This document shows positions 16,587 to 26,991 of a stretch of DNA of 64,000 nucleotides, piece after piece. Made by a program: the position numbers and the translations under genes. Source of the DNA: Gemmatimonadaceae bacterium (GTDB lineage Bacteria; Gemmatimonadota; Gemmatimonadetes; Gemmatimonadales; Gemmatimonadaceae). Under the pieces are notes generated by a model. That model was not told where the DNA came from and searched no databases. It worked only from the letters and a program-made list of their open reading frames with translations. Numbering within the stretch: the stretch's first letter is position 1; every line of letters starts with the position of its first letter. The DNA lies in the NCBI GenBank assembly GCA_025358925.1, contig JANYHT010000050.1:1-64000 (forward strand), given 5' to 3'.

Positions 16587-17812
16587 CGCGACGACCCGTC
16601 TCTCGCCAGTTCCGTGTTGAAGTACGGAAGCAGCGCATTGACCGCGACGATGTAATCATCTGCGGTGAGCTGCGGACCCGTGCGCACACGCACGCGATGT
16701 CGACAATCGAACTTGCGCATCGAGGCTATCTCCGGTGCCAGCGCCTCGAGCACCGTTGAGAGCGGACCGGTCACGGTGCGTACGCGGTAGCGATCAGCCG
16801 CGAGAATAGTCACTTCCGCAACGGCGCCCGAATCGACTTTCAGTTCGATGCATGTTGGCGTTTGGTTGGAGCGTCCTCGGCCCGAACCCGCTCCCAATGC
16901 AATCGCACCAATCGCGCGTGTGGAACGTCGACGACCGTCGGCACCGCTACTACCGTTCGCACCAGTGCCGGGTCCGGTTCCCGCTGCGCTGTTCGCACTC
17001 GCAACGCCACCTTCGCGAGTCGAATCGAGTCGTGAGGTCGCTAAAAGTTGGAGTGCGCGCCGAAGCTCGGCAGGCGTATATGATGACGCACCCGCGCCTG
17101 CACCCGTGCCGGCCGTTGCGCTGAGCGATCGCGGAGTCAGCGGCGCCGAAGCGATCGTTGCCACCGACGCCGCACCCGGAATGGCGCTCGACATCGCGTC
17201 ACGCGTTGCACGCAGCAACGTGGTTGGCGTCAACGCTTGCGCCAGCGACGGTGCGATAGAGTCCAATCGCAGTCGCACGGAATCTGTTTGACGCGCGGCC
17301 GTCGCGAGGGCAGTGGACGCGTTCGTACGCGAAAGTGACGACGTCGCAATCGTGCGTTCTACGTCGGTAATTTGCGCGGCGAGTGACGTGGCAAGTGGTG
17401 ATACCCCTGCGCGACCGGATTGCGTGAGCGGAACATCCGACGTGCCTTTGGTGCCGAGCATCAGGGAGCCAGCCGATGACTTCAGTGCGAGGAGCGAGTC
17501 GCGCTGTCGCTGCAACAGGGCAATCTGTGCGGCAAGCGCACTGTCCCGCGCGTAGGCGTTGCGCAACGCGCGTTCGAGCGAATCGAGCCGCTGCGCCAAC
17601 GCCAGCAATTTCGCGACACGTGGATTTTCCTTTGATAGCGAGTCGGGTACCGCGGCGACGCGTATTGGCGCGGCGGTACCGGCTTGTTTCAGTACGGACA
17701 ATCCAAAAATCAGCAGTGCGATGAACAGCGCGAGTTCGGCTTCCGTAAACCCGATAATCGACTGTCCGCCCTTTAATCGGCCCCGCCTACGCTGGCCGGT
17801 TGGCGCAGTCAC
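16583..17812 (-). CDS. Single-span membrane protein with coiled coil, possible MotB/ExbD-like partner
   Basis: A 409-residue protein. A basic N-terminus leads to one membrane span at about residues 21-42 (GFTEAELALFIALLIFG) with Glu24 and Glu26 at its cytoplasmic edge. This recalls the pattern of MotB and ZorB, whose span starts with an acidic ion-binding residue after an aromatic. A coiled coil follows (about 65-115), then a long Ala/Ser/Thr/Gly-rich segment. The last 90 residues look folded, with two cysteines (PTCIELKVDSG and FDCRHRVRVRTG). No database family is recognised by eye. It overlaps by four bases both the MotA/ExbB-like gene upstream and the synthase downstream. Confidence 0.75.
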   Translation of the reverse strand: MTAPTGQRRRGRLKGGQSIIGFTEAELALFIALLIFGLSVLKQAGTAAPIRVAAVPDSLSKENPRVAKLLALAQRLDSLERALRNAYARDSALAAQIALLQRQRDSLLALKSSAGSLMLGTKGTSDVPLTQSGRAGVSPLATSLAAQITDVERTIATSSLSRTNASTALATAARQTDSVRLRLDSIAPSLAQALTPTTLLRATRDAMSSAIPGAASVATIASAPLTPRSLSATAGTGAGAGASSYTPAELRRALQLLATSRLDSTREGGVASANSAAGTGPGTGANGSSGADGRRRSTRAIGAIALGAGSGRGRSNQTPTCIELKVDSGAVAEVTILAADRYRVRTVTGPLSTVLEALAPEIASMRKFDCRHRVRVRTGPQLTADDYIVAVNALLPYFNTELARDGSSR

Positions 17813-18609
17813 GTGTCGTCGCCATGGTTCGGAATGGTGCGCGTCGGGCCGACATAGGGCGTAGCGCGCGGCGTAGACGAGATTGGCGTCGCTGCGACGG
17901 GAGTGCCTGCAACCGTGGCGTTTCCGGTCTCTTCGTGACGTGCGGTAAAGCCCATCGCAGGTCGGTGTTCGTCAATGGCGCCGATGCTCACGTCCTGCGC
18001 TGGCGCATCGCGTGTGCTTGGCGTGCCGTGGAGCGCAGTTATTGGCGCAAGCGCGCTTTTCCCCAGTTCGTCGAGTCGGGCGAGAAAGCGTTGCTGGGTT
18101 GCTTCAAGTTCTTTCGATTGTTTGGCCCGTTCGTCGGACATTTCGCGAAAAAACTGTTGACGCGCGAGCTCGAACGCGACGGCGTGGCTCGTGACGGCGT
18201 TCGCCAGCGAGGCCAAGCGATCGTCTTCGGGTGGCGACTCATCGCGGACGAGTCCGAGAAGGGCCTGTCGGCTGAACAACCCGACGATCGTGGTGAGTAC
18301 CGCACCACCAACTTCTTGCGTCATCAGCTCGGGATTGCGACTGAACAGGGCAAAATTGTACGAGACATCATTAAAAATTTTGAAAAGCCCGAACATGGTC
18401 AGTAAGAAGCCGAGAAAGTACGGGGAATCTTTGAGGGAATCACTGTCCTGTTGTCCGACGGCCCCGCGATTCGCATACAAGTACAATGTGTATAGAACGA
18501 TTGGGACCGAGGGAAGGTACGGTTTCCCGATGTCCGTGAAGAGGGACCATGAGCTGGCGGCGAGCGCTACCGTGAAAGCAAAAAACGCTCGATTTGGGAA
18601 TTCGTTCAC
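17809..18609 (-). CDS. Four-span membrane protein resembling MotA/TolQ/ExbB/ZorA
   Basis: A 266-residue protein, first gene of the operon. Four hydrophobic spans are visible at about 8-26, 31-47, 64-82 and 96-116. The last two read YFLGFLLTMFGLFKIF and EVGGAVLTTIVGLFSRQALL, similar to the third and fourth helices of MotA/TolQ/ExbB/ZorA stators (pore-lining small and Thr residues, then Gly-Leu-aromatic-Ser). A cytoplasmic coiled coil (about 150-195) and a disordered tail follow. The fold assignment is inference from pattern. If right, it and the next gene form an ion-driven motor pair. Overlap by four bases (ATGA) with the next gene supports equal translation. Confidence 0.7.
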   Translation of the reverse strand: MNEFPNRAFFAFTVALAASSWSLFTDIGKPYLPSVPIVLYTLYLYANRGAVGQQDSDSLKDSPYFLGFLLTMFGLFKIFNDVSYNFALFSRNPELMTQEVGGAVLTTIVGLFSRQALLGLVRDESPPEDDRLASLANAVTSHAVAFELARQQFFREMSDERAKQSKELEATQQRFLARLDELGKSALAPITALHGTPSTRDAPAQDVSIGAIDEHRPAMGFTARHEETGNATVAGTPVAATPISSTPRATPYVGPTRTIPNHGDDT

Positions 18610-18682
18610 GCGGCGCCGGCGCGGGTGATGGGTCGCTCGTCGTTTTGGAGAGCTCGCCGTTGGAAGGACGCGCTGTGCGGAA

Positions 18683-18705
18683 CGACTGTCACAAACTGAC
18701 AGTCG
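18683..18705. promoter_or_regulatory. Perfect 9-bp inverted repeat upstream of the motor/synthase operon
   Basis: CGACTGTCA and TGACAGTCG are perfect inverted halves around CAAAC, 74-96 bases upstream of the first start codon of the operon at 18609. No T-run follows on either strand, so an operator for a dimeric regulator is more likely than a terminator. No promoter match could be fixed beside it. Confidence 0.45.
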
Positions 18706-19063
18706 ACGCCGCTATGCCGTCCGCGTCCAAGTTCATCGTGCTTTCTCTCGTACGCAACCCATCTGCAAGTAGAATTCACGAGTACTCTGGTGATCTACGT
18801 CACGTACTGTTTGTGAGATTTGTCGCTGTGGGTAAGCCTCTGCATTGTTGCGTGTGCGGCGACCGCGCCCATTGACTGCGGAGGGCAATGCATTACCTTC
18901 TCTTGGCTAGGGGTGGCCGGAAATCTCAGTCATCCTTGCTCCTGGGTTGGAGTTGCTGTTGCTGGACACAATTTGAACGTCGAAGCAGTCGTCGCGCACC
19001 CGCGCGGCTTCGACGCGCCATGGGTCCCCGGTCGCGCTCCAGCGGCGGCCGTACCCGGCGAGG
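18706..19063. other. Non-coding region between divergent operon and fusA
   Basis: The whole gap from 18610 to 19234 has no convincing gene: the frames there lack ribosome sites and known motifs. It must carry the promoters for the minus-strand operon and for fusA. TGACTG (about 18872) can pair with CAGTCA (about 18934), enclosing smaller hairpins, so a structured leader RNA ahead of the terminator at 19064 is possible. I could not match it to a known riboswitch, 6S, SRP, RNase P or tmRNA. Confidence 0.35.
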
Positions 19064-19114
19064 GCGGATGGACATCGGTTTCCTTCGGGAAGCGCCCGAT
19101 CCATCCGCATTTTT
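19064..19114 (+). terminator. Terminator-like hairpin in the fusA leader
   Basis: GCGGATGG (19064-19071) pairs with CCATCCGC (19101-19108). Inside it ATCGG pairs with CCGAT, and the tip is TTCC-TTCG-GGAA, a stable UUCG tetraloop. ATTTTT follows at once. This is the shape of an intrinsic terminator on the plus strand, but no plus-strand gene lies upstream. It is therefore either an attenuator in the fusA-tuf leader or the end of an unannotated small RNA. Confidence 0.7.
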
Positions 19115-19234
19115 GCTGATACGAACTTGCACCCGCGACCGGTTGCGAATTGCTGTGAGAGTGCCTTGGCACTTGAACCAGCGTTCTGACTGCGGCGCAG
19201 GATCCTCGAAGTAGAACGTTTCCGAGCACCGCAC

Positions 19235-21355
19235 ATGCCGCGTCTCACCCCGCTTCAGCAGTACCGCAACATCGGCATCATGGCCCACATTGATGCCGGC
19301 AAAACCACCACGACTGAGCGTATTCTCTATTACACGGGAAAGTCGCACAAGATTGGTGAAGTACATGATGGCGCGGCGACGATGGATTGGATGGAGCAGG
19401 AGCAAGAGCGCGGCATCACGATCACGTCGGCCGCGACGACCTGCTTTTGGCAGCGCCACGGGCAGAGCGACGTGAAGGGCGCTGGTCCGGAGTATCGTAT
19501 CAACATCATCGACACGCCGGGTCACGTGGACTTCACCGTCGAAGTCGAGCGTTCATTGCGTGTGCTGGATGGCGCGGTCACACTGCTCGATTCGGTGGCT
19601 GGTGTTGAGCCGCAAACGGAAACGGTGTGGCGCCAAGCAGATCGTTACGGCGTGCCGCGCATGATTTTCGCGAACAAAATGGATCGTGTCGGCGCAAATT
19701 TCGAGCGCTGCGTGGCCATGATTCATGATCGTCTGTCGAAGAGCGCGCAGCCGTTGCAGCTCCCGGTCGGATCAGGTGAGTTGTTTACGGGCCATCTCGA
19801 TATCATCGAACGCAAGCAGTATATCTTCGACGAAGTGACGCTCGGCAAAACCTTTACGGTGACGGATATTCCGCCTGAGTTTCATGACGCGGTAGAAGTC
19901 GCGCGTCACAAGCTCATCGACACCGTGGTGGAATACGACGAAGCGTTGATGGAAAAGTATTTGGCGGGCGAAGAGTTGTCGGTCGACGAAATTCGGAGCG
20001 CGATTCGTACGGCAACGTGCGCGGGCAAGTTCATTCCGATTTTGTGCGGCGCCTCTTTTAAGAACAAAGGCGTGCAGGCGTTGCTCGACGCGGTGATCGA
20101 CTTTTTACCGGCCCCGCTGGATGTGCCGGCCATCAAGGGTCATTTGCCACAGCACGACGAAACGTTTGTTGAGTGTCCGGTGACGGACGATGCCGCTTTT
20201 GCAGCATTGGCGTTCAAGATTGCCACCGACCCGTTCGTTGGAAAGCTCACGTTCTTCCGTGTGTATTCTGGTGTGTTGGCGTCAGGTAGCTACGTTTACA
20301 ACAGCACGAAAGACAAGCGTGAGCGCGTCGGTCGTTTGTTGCAGATGCATGCAAACAAGCGCGAAGAGATCGAGGAGGTGCGCGCCGGCGACATTGCGGC
20401 AGCAATCGGTCTGAAGGACACGCGCACCGGCGACACGCTGTGCACCGAAGATGCGCCGATCATTCTGGAAGCGATGAAGTTTCCGAACCCCGTCATCGAC
20501 GTCGCGATCGAGCCGAAGACGAAAGCCGACCAAGACAAGTTGGCCATCGCGTTGCAGAAGTTAGCCGAAGAAGATCCGACGTTCCGTGTGCGGTCTGATG
20601 CGGAAACGGGACAGACCATCATTGCTGGTATGGGTGAGCTCCATTTGGAGATCATTGTCGACCGCATGATGCGCGAGTTTAAGGTTGACGCGAACGTCGG
20701 TCGTCCGCAGGTCGCCTATCGCGAGACCATTCGCAAGCGCGTCGAAAAAATCGAAGGCAAGTTTATTCGTCAGTCCGGCGGTAAGGGTCAGTATGGCCAC
20801 GTCGTCATCAACATGGAGCCCAGCGAGCAGGGGCAGGGTTTCGTGTTCGAGGATAAGGTGGTTGGTGGCGTCATTCCGCGAGAGTTTATCGGACCGACGG
20901 AAGCAGGTATCAAGGAAGCGCTCGAAACCGGCGTGCTGGCCGGTTATCCGGTGGTGGACATCAAGGTGCAGCTTATTTACGGCTCGTACCATGACGTTGA
21001 CTCGTCGGAAATGGCGTTCAAAATCGCTGGTTCAATGGCGTTCAAGGAAGCTTGCCGACAGGCCAGCCCTTGTTTGCTTGAGCCGGTGATGAAGGTCGAG
21101 GTTGTCAGCCCGGAAGCGTACATGGGCGACGTCCTCGGCGACCTCTCCTCGCGTCGCGGCAAGATCGGCGGCATGACGCAGCGCGGTGAGGCGCAGGTGA
21201 TCTCGGCCACTGTGCCCCTCGCCGAGATGTTCGGTTACTCGACCAAACTGCGCAGCATGTCGCAGGGAAGGGCGGTCTACTCGATGGAGTTTTCGCATTA
21301 CGAGGAAGTGCCGAAGTCGAAGGCCGAAGAGATCATCAGCAAGGTGAAGGCGTAA
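19235..21355 (+). CDS. fusA: Translation elongation factor G
   Basis: EF-G of 706 residues, full length. The P-loop is [15 protein letters not shown], switch [14 protein letters not shown]3 [12 protein letters not shown] and G4 NKMD. Domains II-V follow, with domain IV containing [12 protein letters not shown]. The GTPase moves tRNAs and mRNA after peptide bond formation. The start has no strong ribosome site (CCGAGCACCGCAC before ATG). It is followed 39 bases later by tuf, in the normal order, but is cut off from rpsG by about 12.8 kb. Switch I is ordinary here, unlike in the EF-Tu next door. Confidence 0.98.
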   Translation: MPRLTPLQQYRNIGIMAHIDAGKTTTTERILYYTGKSHKIGEVHDGAATMDWMEQEQERGITITSAATTCFWQRHGQSDVKGAGPEYRINIIDTPGHVDFTVEVERSLRVLDGAVTLLDSVAGVEPQTETVWRQADRYGVPRMIFANKMDRVGANFERCVAMIHDRLSKSAQPLQLPVGSGELFTGHLDIIERKQYIFDEVTLGKTFTVTDIPPEFHDAVEVARHKLIDTVVEYDEALMEKYLAGEELSVDEIRSAIRTATCAGKFIPILCGASFKNKGVQALLDAVIDFLPAPLDVPAIKGHLPQHDETFVECPVTDDAAFAALAFKIATDPFVGKLTFFRVYSGVLASGSYVYNSTKDKRERVGRLLQMHANKREEIEEVRAGDIAAAIGLKDTRTGDTLCTEDAPIILEAMKFPNPVIDVAIEPKTKADQDKLAIALQKLAEEDPTFRVRSDAETGQTIIAGMGELHLEIIVDRMMREFKVDANVGRPQVAYRETIRKRVEKIEGKFIRQSGGKGQYGHVVINMEPSEQGQGFVFEDKVVGGVIPREFIGPTEAGIKEALETGVLAGYPVVDIKVQLIYGSYHDVDSSEMAFKIAGSMAFKEACRQASPCLLEPVMKVEVVSPEAYMGDVLGDLSSRRGKIGGMTQRGEAQVISATVPLAEMFGYSTKLRSMSQGRAVYSMEFSHYEEVPKSKAEEIISKVKA

Positions 21356-21394
21356 GCCTCACCCACTCATTCACTACCCAACACACATCGGACC

Positions 21395-22597
<1,203 letters not shown>

Positions 22598-22604
22598 ATC
22601 AAAG

Positions 22605-22654
22605 CCGGGTGGGCAGCGATCATCGATCGTTGTCCACCCGGTTCTTGTCTTTTT
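22605..22654 (+). terminator. Intrinsic terminator between tuf and rpsJ
   Basis: CCGGGTGG plus GCAGCGAT (22605-22620) pairs with ATCGTTGT plus CCACCCGG (22626-22641), a 16-bp stem with three G.U pairs and loop CATCG. It is followed by TTCTTGTCTTTTT. It ends the fusA-tuf transcript. rpsJ starts only 13 bases after the T-run, so transcripts reading into the S10 operon must pass this hairpin, or a promoter overlaps it. Confidence 0.85.
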
Positions 22655-22666
22655 CCGAGACCCAGC

Positions 22667-22975
22667 ATGGTAGGACGTATCCGCATTCGTCTCAAAGCTT
22701 TTGACCACGCGGTCATCGACCAAGCGTCGGCTGACATTGTGCGTACAGCCGAGAAGACCGGCGCACAGGTGTCGGGCCCGATTCCGCTTCCAACAAAGAC
22801 GCAGCGTTGGACGGTCCTTCGGTCACCGCACGTGGACAAAAAGTCGCGAGAGCAGTTCGAGTTGAAGACGCACAAGCGGTTGATCGACATTCTTGATTCT
22901 CGTCCAGGTACGGTAGACGCGCTGACGAAGCTCGACTTGCCGGCCGGTGTGGATGTGGAGATCAAGGTCGAATAG
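22667..22975 (+). CDS. rpsJ: 30S ribosomal protein S10
   Basis: S10 of 102 residues, normal length, starting [18 protein letters not shown] and containing the long loop [29 protein letters not shown] (only its type is noted). It sits in the 30S head and is the NusE partner in antitermination. It is the first gene of the S10 operon. The gap of 111 bases to rplC is the longest within this operon and holds no clear hairpin. Confidence 0.98.
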   Translation: MVGRIRIRLKAFDHAVIDQASADIVRTAEKTGAQVSGPIPLPTKTQRWTVLRSPHVDKKSREQFELKTHKRLIDILDSRPGTVDALTKLDLPAGVDVEIKVE

Positions 22976-23086
22976 TTCGGGTGTGTGGTTGCAGGTGATG
23001 GGGTACTGAGGGGTTCGCACACGGCGTTCTCCTCCACAGTCCAACGGTCAGAACCTTTGGTTCGCCGCGACTCGTACGAGGAATTC

Positions 23087-23770
23087 ATGATCGGCATTAT
23101 CGGCAAGAAGCTGGGGATGACCCAGCTGTTTAACGAGCAGGGGCAACAAGTGCCCTGCACGGTGGTGGAGGCCACTCCGAATCCTGTCACGAAAGTGATG
23201 ACGGTCGCGGACGCTGGTTTTGCCTCGGTGGAGCTCGGTTATGGTGCGCAGCGGGTGGCGCGCGAAAATAAGAAGGGTGAGCGCACGCCGAAGGGACGTC
23301 GCGCGACGCAGGCGGAAGTGGGACACGCGAAGAAGGCGGGGCTTGACGCACCGCCTTCGGTACTGCGGTCCTTTCGTCTCGACGATGCGCCGGGCAAAAA
23401 CCCGGAGGTCCCGACGTACACGGTGGGCGATACGGTGACGGTCGGCATCTTCGCGCCGGGTGAACGCGTGAAGGTTGAAGGCACCACTAAGGGACACGGA
23501 TTCCAGGGCGTTGTAAAGCGCTATGGATTTCATGGCGGTCCCAACACGCACGGCAACACGAAGCATCGTCGTCCTGGATCGATCGGCGCGGGTACTAATC
23601 CGTCGCGCGTCATCAAGGGCAAGAAGATGCCGGGTCAGTATGGCAATGTTCGCCATACGGCCATCGGAATTCGCATCGAGAAGATCGATGCGGAACGCAA
23701 TCTCATTTATCTGCGCGGTAGTGTGGCGGGGCCGACCAACGGCATCGTCTTCGTGCGGAAGCAGGGCTGA
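23087..23770 (+). CDS. rplC: 50S ribosomal protein L3
   Basis: L3 of 227 residues from the ATG at 23087, preceded by GAGGAATTC. The frame is open from 22985, but the family start MIGIIGKKLGMTQ fixes the beginning. It has the conserved loop HGFQGVVKRYGFHGG and the peptidyl-transferase-facing extension HRRPGSIGAGTNPSRVIKGKKMPG. It nucleates 50S assembly. rplD follows two bases after the stop. It is slightly longer than in E. coli (209), with a Lys/Arg-rich insert near residues 60-80. Confidence 0.97.
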   Translation: MIGIIGKKLGMTQLFNEQGQQVPCTVVEATPNPVTKVMTVADAGFASVELGYGAQRVARENKKGERTPKGRRATQAEVGHAKKAGLDAPPSVLRSFRLDDAPGKNPEVPTYTVGDTVTVGIFAPGERVKVEGTTKGHGFQGVVKRYGFHGGPNTHGNTKHRRPGSIGAGTNPSRVIKGKKMPGQYGNVRHTAIGIRIEKIDAERNLIYLRGSVAGPTNGIVFVRKQG

Positions 23771-23772
23771 TC

Positions 23773-24480
23773 ATGACTGAAACTCAGACGTTTGAAGCGC
23801 GCGCGTTTTCCGCGCAGGGTAAGCAGGGGGGCACGCGCACTCTGCCCGAGGCCACGTTCGACGGGATTGTCAACGTGCCGGTCATGCATCAGGCGGTGAA
23901 AGCATTTCTTGCCAATCGTCGTCAGGGCACGGCTTCGACGAAGACGCGCGGCAAGGTGGTGGGTGGTAACCAGAAGCCGTGGAAACAGAAGGGTACTGGT
24001 CGCGCTCGTCAGGGCTCGATCCGGGCGCCAAACTGGCCAGGCGGTGGTACGGTGTTTGGTCCGATTCCGCGCAAGTACACGCAGATCGTGCCGAAGCAGG
24101 TCAAGTCGCTGGCGCGCAAGAGCGCGTTCAATGCACGGGCCCGTGAGGGTGCGGTGATGGTGGTTGATGCGTTATCGTGGTCGGAACCGAAAACCAAGGC
24201 GATGACTGCATTGTTGGTCTCGATTGGTGCGGCCGATAAAAAGGTGTTGTTCCTGACGGATGGTGTGAAGCCCAACGTCTATTTGAGCGCGCGCAATCTC
24301 GAGACGGCGCACGTGATGCCGTATACCGACGCAAGTACGTATCACATTCTTTGGTCGGATGTGGTGGTGATTGAGGCGTCGGCGTTGAACGAGACCCAGG
24401 CCGTGGCCGCGGACGCCGAATTGGCGACTGTGAGAAAGCCGCGTGCCAAGAAGGCGGCGCCCGCCGCGTCGGAGGCATAA
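23773..24480 (+). CDS. rplD: 50S ribosomal protein L4
   Basis: L4 of 235 residues (201 in E. coli). The exit-tunnel loop is visible as KPWKQKGTGRARQGSIRAPNW. In other bacteria L4 also represses the S10 operon. The C-terminus has an added Lys/Ala-rich tail (PRAKKAAPAASEA). The two macrolide-contact residues of the loop, Lys and Gly in KGTGRAR, are present. rplW begins three bases after the stop. Confidence 0.97.
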   Translation: MTETQTFEARAFSAQGKQGGTRTLPEATFDGIVNVPVMHQAVKAFLANRRQGTASTKTRGKVVGGNQKPWKQKGTGRARQGSIRAPNWPGGGTVFGPIPRKYTQIVPKQVKSLARKSAFNARAREGAVMVVDALSWSEPKTKAMTALLVSIGAADKKVLFLTDGVKPNVYLSARNLETAHVMPYTDASTYHILWSDVVVIEASALNETQAVAADAELATVRKPRAKKAAPAASEA

Positions 24481-24483
24481 GCG

Positions 24484-24771
24484 ATGGCCACTCTGCATCG
24501 CACCATCGTGCGCCCCATTATGACTGAGGCCACGTCGTCCGCATATCAGGATCGCGGCGAATACACGTTTGAAGTGGCGCCTGACGCCAACAAGTACTCG
24601 ATCAAGACCGCCATCGAAACTCTTTTCGGCGTGAAAGTCGTGGGAGTTTGGACCTCGAATGCGCGTGGTAAGGCGCGTCGCGTTGGGCAGTCGATTGGTC
24701 GTCGTCCACATACAAAGAAGGCGATTGTGAAGCTCCGCGCGGGCGATTCCATCGCGATCTTCGAGGGCTGA
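24484..24771 (+). CDS. rplW: 50S ribosomal protein L23
   Basis: L23 of 95 residues, normal size. It begins [19 protein letters not shown] and ends [13 protein letters not shown]. It lies beside the peptide exit and is the docking point for trigger factor and SRP. Tightly packed between rplD (3 bases) and rplB (5 bases). Confidence 0.97.
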   Translation: MATLHRTIVRPIMTEATSSAYQDRGEYTFEVAPDANKYSIKTAIETLFGVKVVGVWTSNARGKARRVGQSIGRRPHTKKAIVKLRAGDSIAIFEG

Positions 24772-24776
24772 GGACC

Positions 24777-25607
24777 ATGGGCATTCGTCAATTCAAACCA
24801 GTTACGAAAGGCACGCGTTTTCGTTCGGTCTCCGATTTCGCCGAGATCACGCGTAGCACGCCTGAGAAGTCGTTGGTCGAGCCGAATAAGAAATCCGGTG
24901 GCCGCGACAATCATGGTCACATCTCGATGCGTCGCATCGGTGGCGGTCACAAGCGTCAGTATCGCATTATCGATTTCAAGCGCAACAAGCACGGCATTAC
25001 GGCCGTGGTGCGTGAGATCGAATACGATCCGAATCGTTCAGCGCGTATTGCGTTGCTCGAGTACGCGGACGGCGAGAAGCGCTACATCTTGCATCCGAAG
25101 GGGCTCAAGCAGCACGACACTGTTGTCTCGGGACCTGGTTCCGATGTGCGTGTTGGCAACTGCATGCCGCTGAAAGAAGTGCCGCTCGGTACGGCGGTGC
25201 ACAACATCGAGCTCAAGATCGCGAAAGGCGGTCAGATGGCGCGCTCGGCGGGTGCGTTTGCGCAGGTGGTCGCGAAGGAAGGCGAGTACGTGACGCTGCG
25301 CATGGGCAGCACCGAAATGCGTCTCGTGCACGGTAATTGTGTCGCGACGATCGGTGAAGTTGGCAACTCGGAGCATGAGCTGCAGTCGCACGGTAAGGCG
25401 GGCAAGAGCCGCTGGTTGGGCAAGCGTCCGAAGGTTCGTGGTGAAGTGATGAACCCGGTGGACCATCCGCACGGTGGACGTACACGCGGTGGTCGTAACG
25501 TGGTGAGTCCGTGGGGCAAGCCGGAAGGTGTGAAGACGCGCAACAAGAAGAAGTCGTCGCAGCGTCTGATCGTGCGCGGCCGCAAGCGCGGCAAAGCAAC
25601 GCAGTGA
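24777..25607 (+). CDS. rplB: 50S ribosomal protein L2
   Basis: L2 of 276 residues. It has the RNA-binding core and the C-terminal loop [11 protein letters not shown] with the His needed for peptidyl-transferase activity. The following residues are RTRGGRN, a slight change from the usual GGGEGR. The start ATG follows AGGACC. L2 joins the subunits and helps shape the catalytic centre. rpsS follows after 26 bases. Confidence 0.98.
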   Translation: MGIRQFKPVTKGTRFRSVSDFAEITRSTPEKSLVEPNKKSGGRDNHGHISMRRIGGGHKRQYRIIDFKRNKHGITAVVREIEYDPNRSARIALLEYADGEKRYILHPKGLKQHDTVVSGPGSDVRVGNCMPLKEVPLGTAVHNIELKIAKGGQMARSAGAFAQVVAKEGEYVTLRMGSTEMRLVHGNCVATIGEVGNSEHELQSHGKAGKSRWLGKRPKVRGEVMNPVDHPHGGRTRGGRNVVSPWGKPEGVKTRNKKKSSQRLIVRGRKRGKATQ

Positions 25608-25633
25608 TCCGCTAGCGAGAACAGAGAACCGAT

Positions 25634-25939
25634 ATGTCAAGAAGTATCAAGAAGGGTCCATTCGTTGCTGAGCGCCTCGAGACGAAAGTCCTCGGGATGA
25701 ATGCTCGTAGCGAGAAGAAGGTGGTCAAGACGTGGTCGCGCGCGAGCACGATCCTGCCCGAATTTGTCGGGCACACCTTCGCCGTGCACAACGGGAACAA
25801 GTTCATTCCGGTGTACGTGACAGAAAACATGGTGGGACACAAGCTCGGTGAGTTTTCGCCGACGCGTCTGTTTCGCGGTCATGCCGGTCAGAAAGTGACC
25901 GACAAGAAGGCGTCCGGCGTTCCGAAGGGAGGCAAGTAA
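25634..25939 (+). CDS. rpsS: 30S ribosomal protein S19
   Basis: S19 of 101 residues (92 in E. coli), starting [15 protein letters not shown] and containing [23 protein letters not shown]-type core (signature of the family). It binds 16S rRNA in the head together with S13. A short Lys/Gly tail is added. rplV begins three bases later. Confidence 0.97.
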   Translation: MSRSIKKGPFVAERLETKVLGMNARSEKKVVKTWSRASTILPEFVGHTFAVHNGNKFIPVYVTENMVGHKLGEFSPTRLFRGHAGQKVTDKKASGVPKGGK

Positions 25940-25942
25940 CCC

Positions 25943-26320
25943 ATGGCTACGAAACTGAAGGTTGGCATCGAGGCGCATGCCATCCAGCGCACGACGCGAC
26001 AGTCGCCGTACAAGATGCGTTTGGTGATCGATCAGATTCGCGGTCAGCGTGTGAACGACGCGCTGGCATTGCTGAAATTTTCGAAGAAGGGCGCGGCCAC
26101 GCAGATCGAAAAAACGCTGGCCAGTGCGGTAGCAAACGCCGAGCAGGCGGCCCGTAAAACCAACACGTCGCTGGATGTGGATGCGTTGGTGATTACGAAG
26201 GCCATTGTGAACGAAGGCCCGAAGCTGAAGCGTTGGACGCCGGCGGCCATGGGCCGTGCGACGCCGATGCTTAAGCGGACGAGTCACGTCGAGATCATCG
26301 TGACGGAGGTGGTGCGCTAA
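25943..26320 (+). CDS. rplV: 50S ribosomal protein L22
   Basis: L22 of 125 residues (110 in E. coli). The globular part has [18 protein letters not shown] and the exit-tunnel hairpin is in [20 protein letters not shown]. Changes in this hairpin give macrolide resistance elsewhere; none is obvious here. The stop and the rpsC start share one base (TAATG). Confidence 0.97.
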   Translation: MATKLKVGIEAHAIQRTTRQSPYKMRLVIDQIRGQRVNDALALLKFSKKGAATQIEKTLASAVANAEQAARKTNTSLDVDALVITKAIVNEGPKLKRWTPAAMGRATPMLKRTSHVEIIVTEVVR

Positions 26321-26979
26321 TGGGACAGAAAACCAATCCGATCGGGTTTCGCCTCGGTGTCACGAAGAACTGGCGCTCGACTTGGTACGCGAAGAAAGAG
26401 ATGCCCGCGCTCATCCGCGAGGATGCGTTGATCCGGAAGTATCTGAAGGCGCGCCTTGAGAACGCTGCTATTGCCGACGTGCGCATCGAGCGCAAGCCTG
26501 GGAAAGTGGTGGTCACCATTCACACTGGTCGTCCTGGTGTGGTGATCGGCAAGAAGGGTGCGGAAGTTGACAAGTTGCGCGACGAACTCACGCAGCTGAG
26601 CGGGAAGGAAGTCGGTATCAATGTCGAGGAGATCAAGCGCCCGGAGGTTGAAGCGCAGCTCGTCGCCGACAACATTGCCGCGCAGTTGGCACAGCGTATT
26701 TCGTTTCGTCGTGCGATGAAGCGAGCGGTGCAGAGCGCGATGCGCATGGGCGCGTTGGGTATCAAGATCAAATGCGGCGGTCGGTTGGGCGGCGCTGAGA
26801 TCGCGCGTGTGGAAGGCTACCATGAGGGTCGGGTGCCTCTGCATACGCTTCGGGCCGACATCGATTACGCAACGAGCACGGCGAAGACCACCTATGGCAC
26901 CATTGGTGTGAAGGTGTGGGTCTTCAAGGGTGAGATCGTTGATGATCGTCGCGGCAAGACTTACTCGACTGGCGTCTAA
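26320..26979 (+). CDS. rpsC: 30S ribosomal protein S3
   Basis: S3 of 219 residues. The KH domain carries [18 protein letters not shown], with the GxxG loop, and the C-terminal part has [14 protein letters not shown] and [13 protein letters not shown]. It forms part of the mRNA entry helicase. The start overlaps the rplV stop by one base. Confidence 0.98.
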   Translation: MGQKTNPIGFRLGVTKNWRSTWYAKKEMPALIREDALIRKYLKARLENAAIADVRIERKPGKVVVTIHTGRPGVVIGKKGAEVDKLRDELTQLSGKEVGINVEEIKRPEVEAQLVADNIAAQLAQRISFRRAMKRAVQSAMRMGALGIKIKCGGRLGGAEIARVEGYHEGRVPLHTLRADIDYATSTAKTTYGTIGVKVWVFKGEIVDDRRGKTYSTGV

Positions 26980-26991
26980 GGAGACACGACG

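Noticed and set aside
12754-18609. Standard bcs cellulose operon
   Set aside because: Only BcsA-like and BcsC/YaiO-like functions are present; bcsB, bcsZ and bcsD homologues are not seen, and two unrelated membrane genes lead the operon.
18870-19063. Known riboswitch, 6S, SRP, RNase P or tmRNA gene before fusA
   Set aside because: None of the conserved motifs of these RNAs that I can recall were found.
18888-19214. Open frames in the fusA leader
   Set aside because: They overlap the hairpin at 19064-19114, lack ribosome sites and show no family motif or signal.
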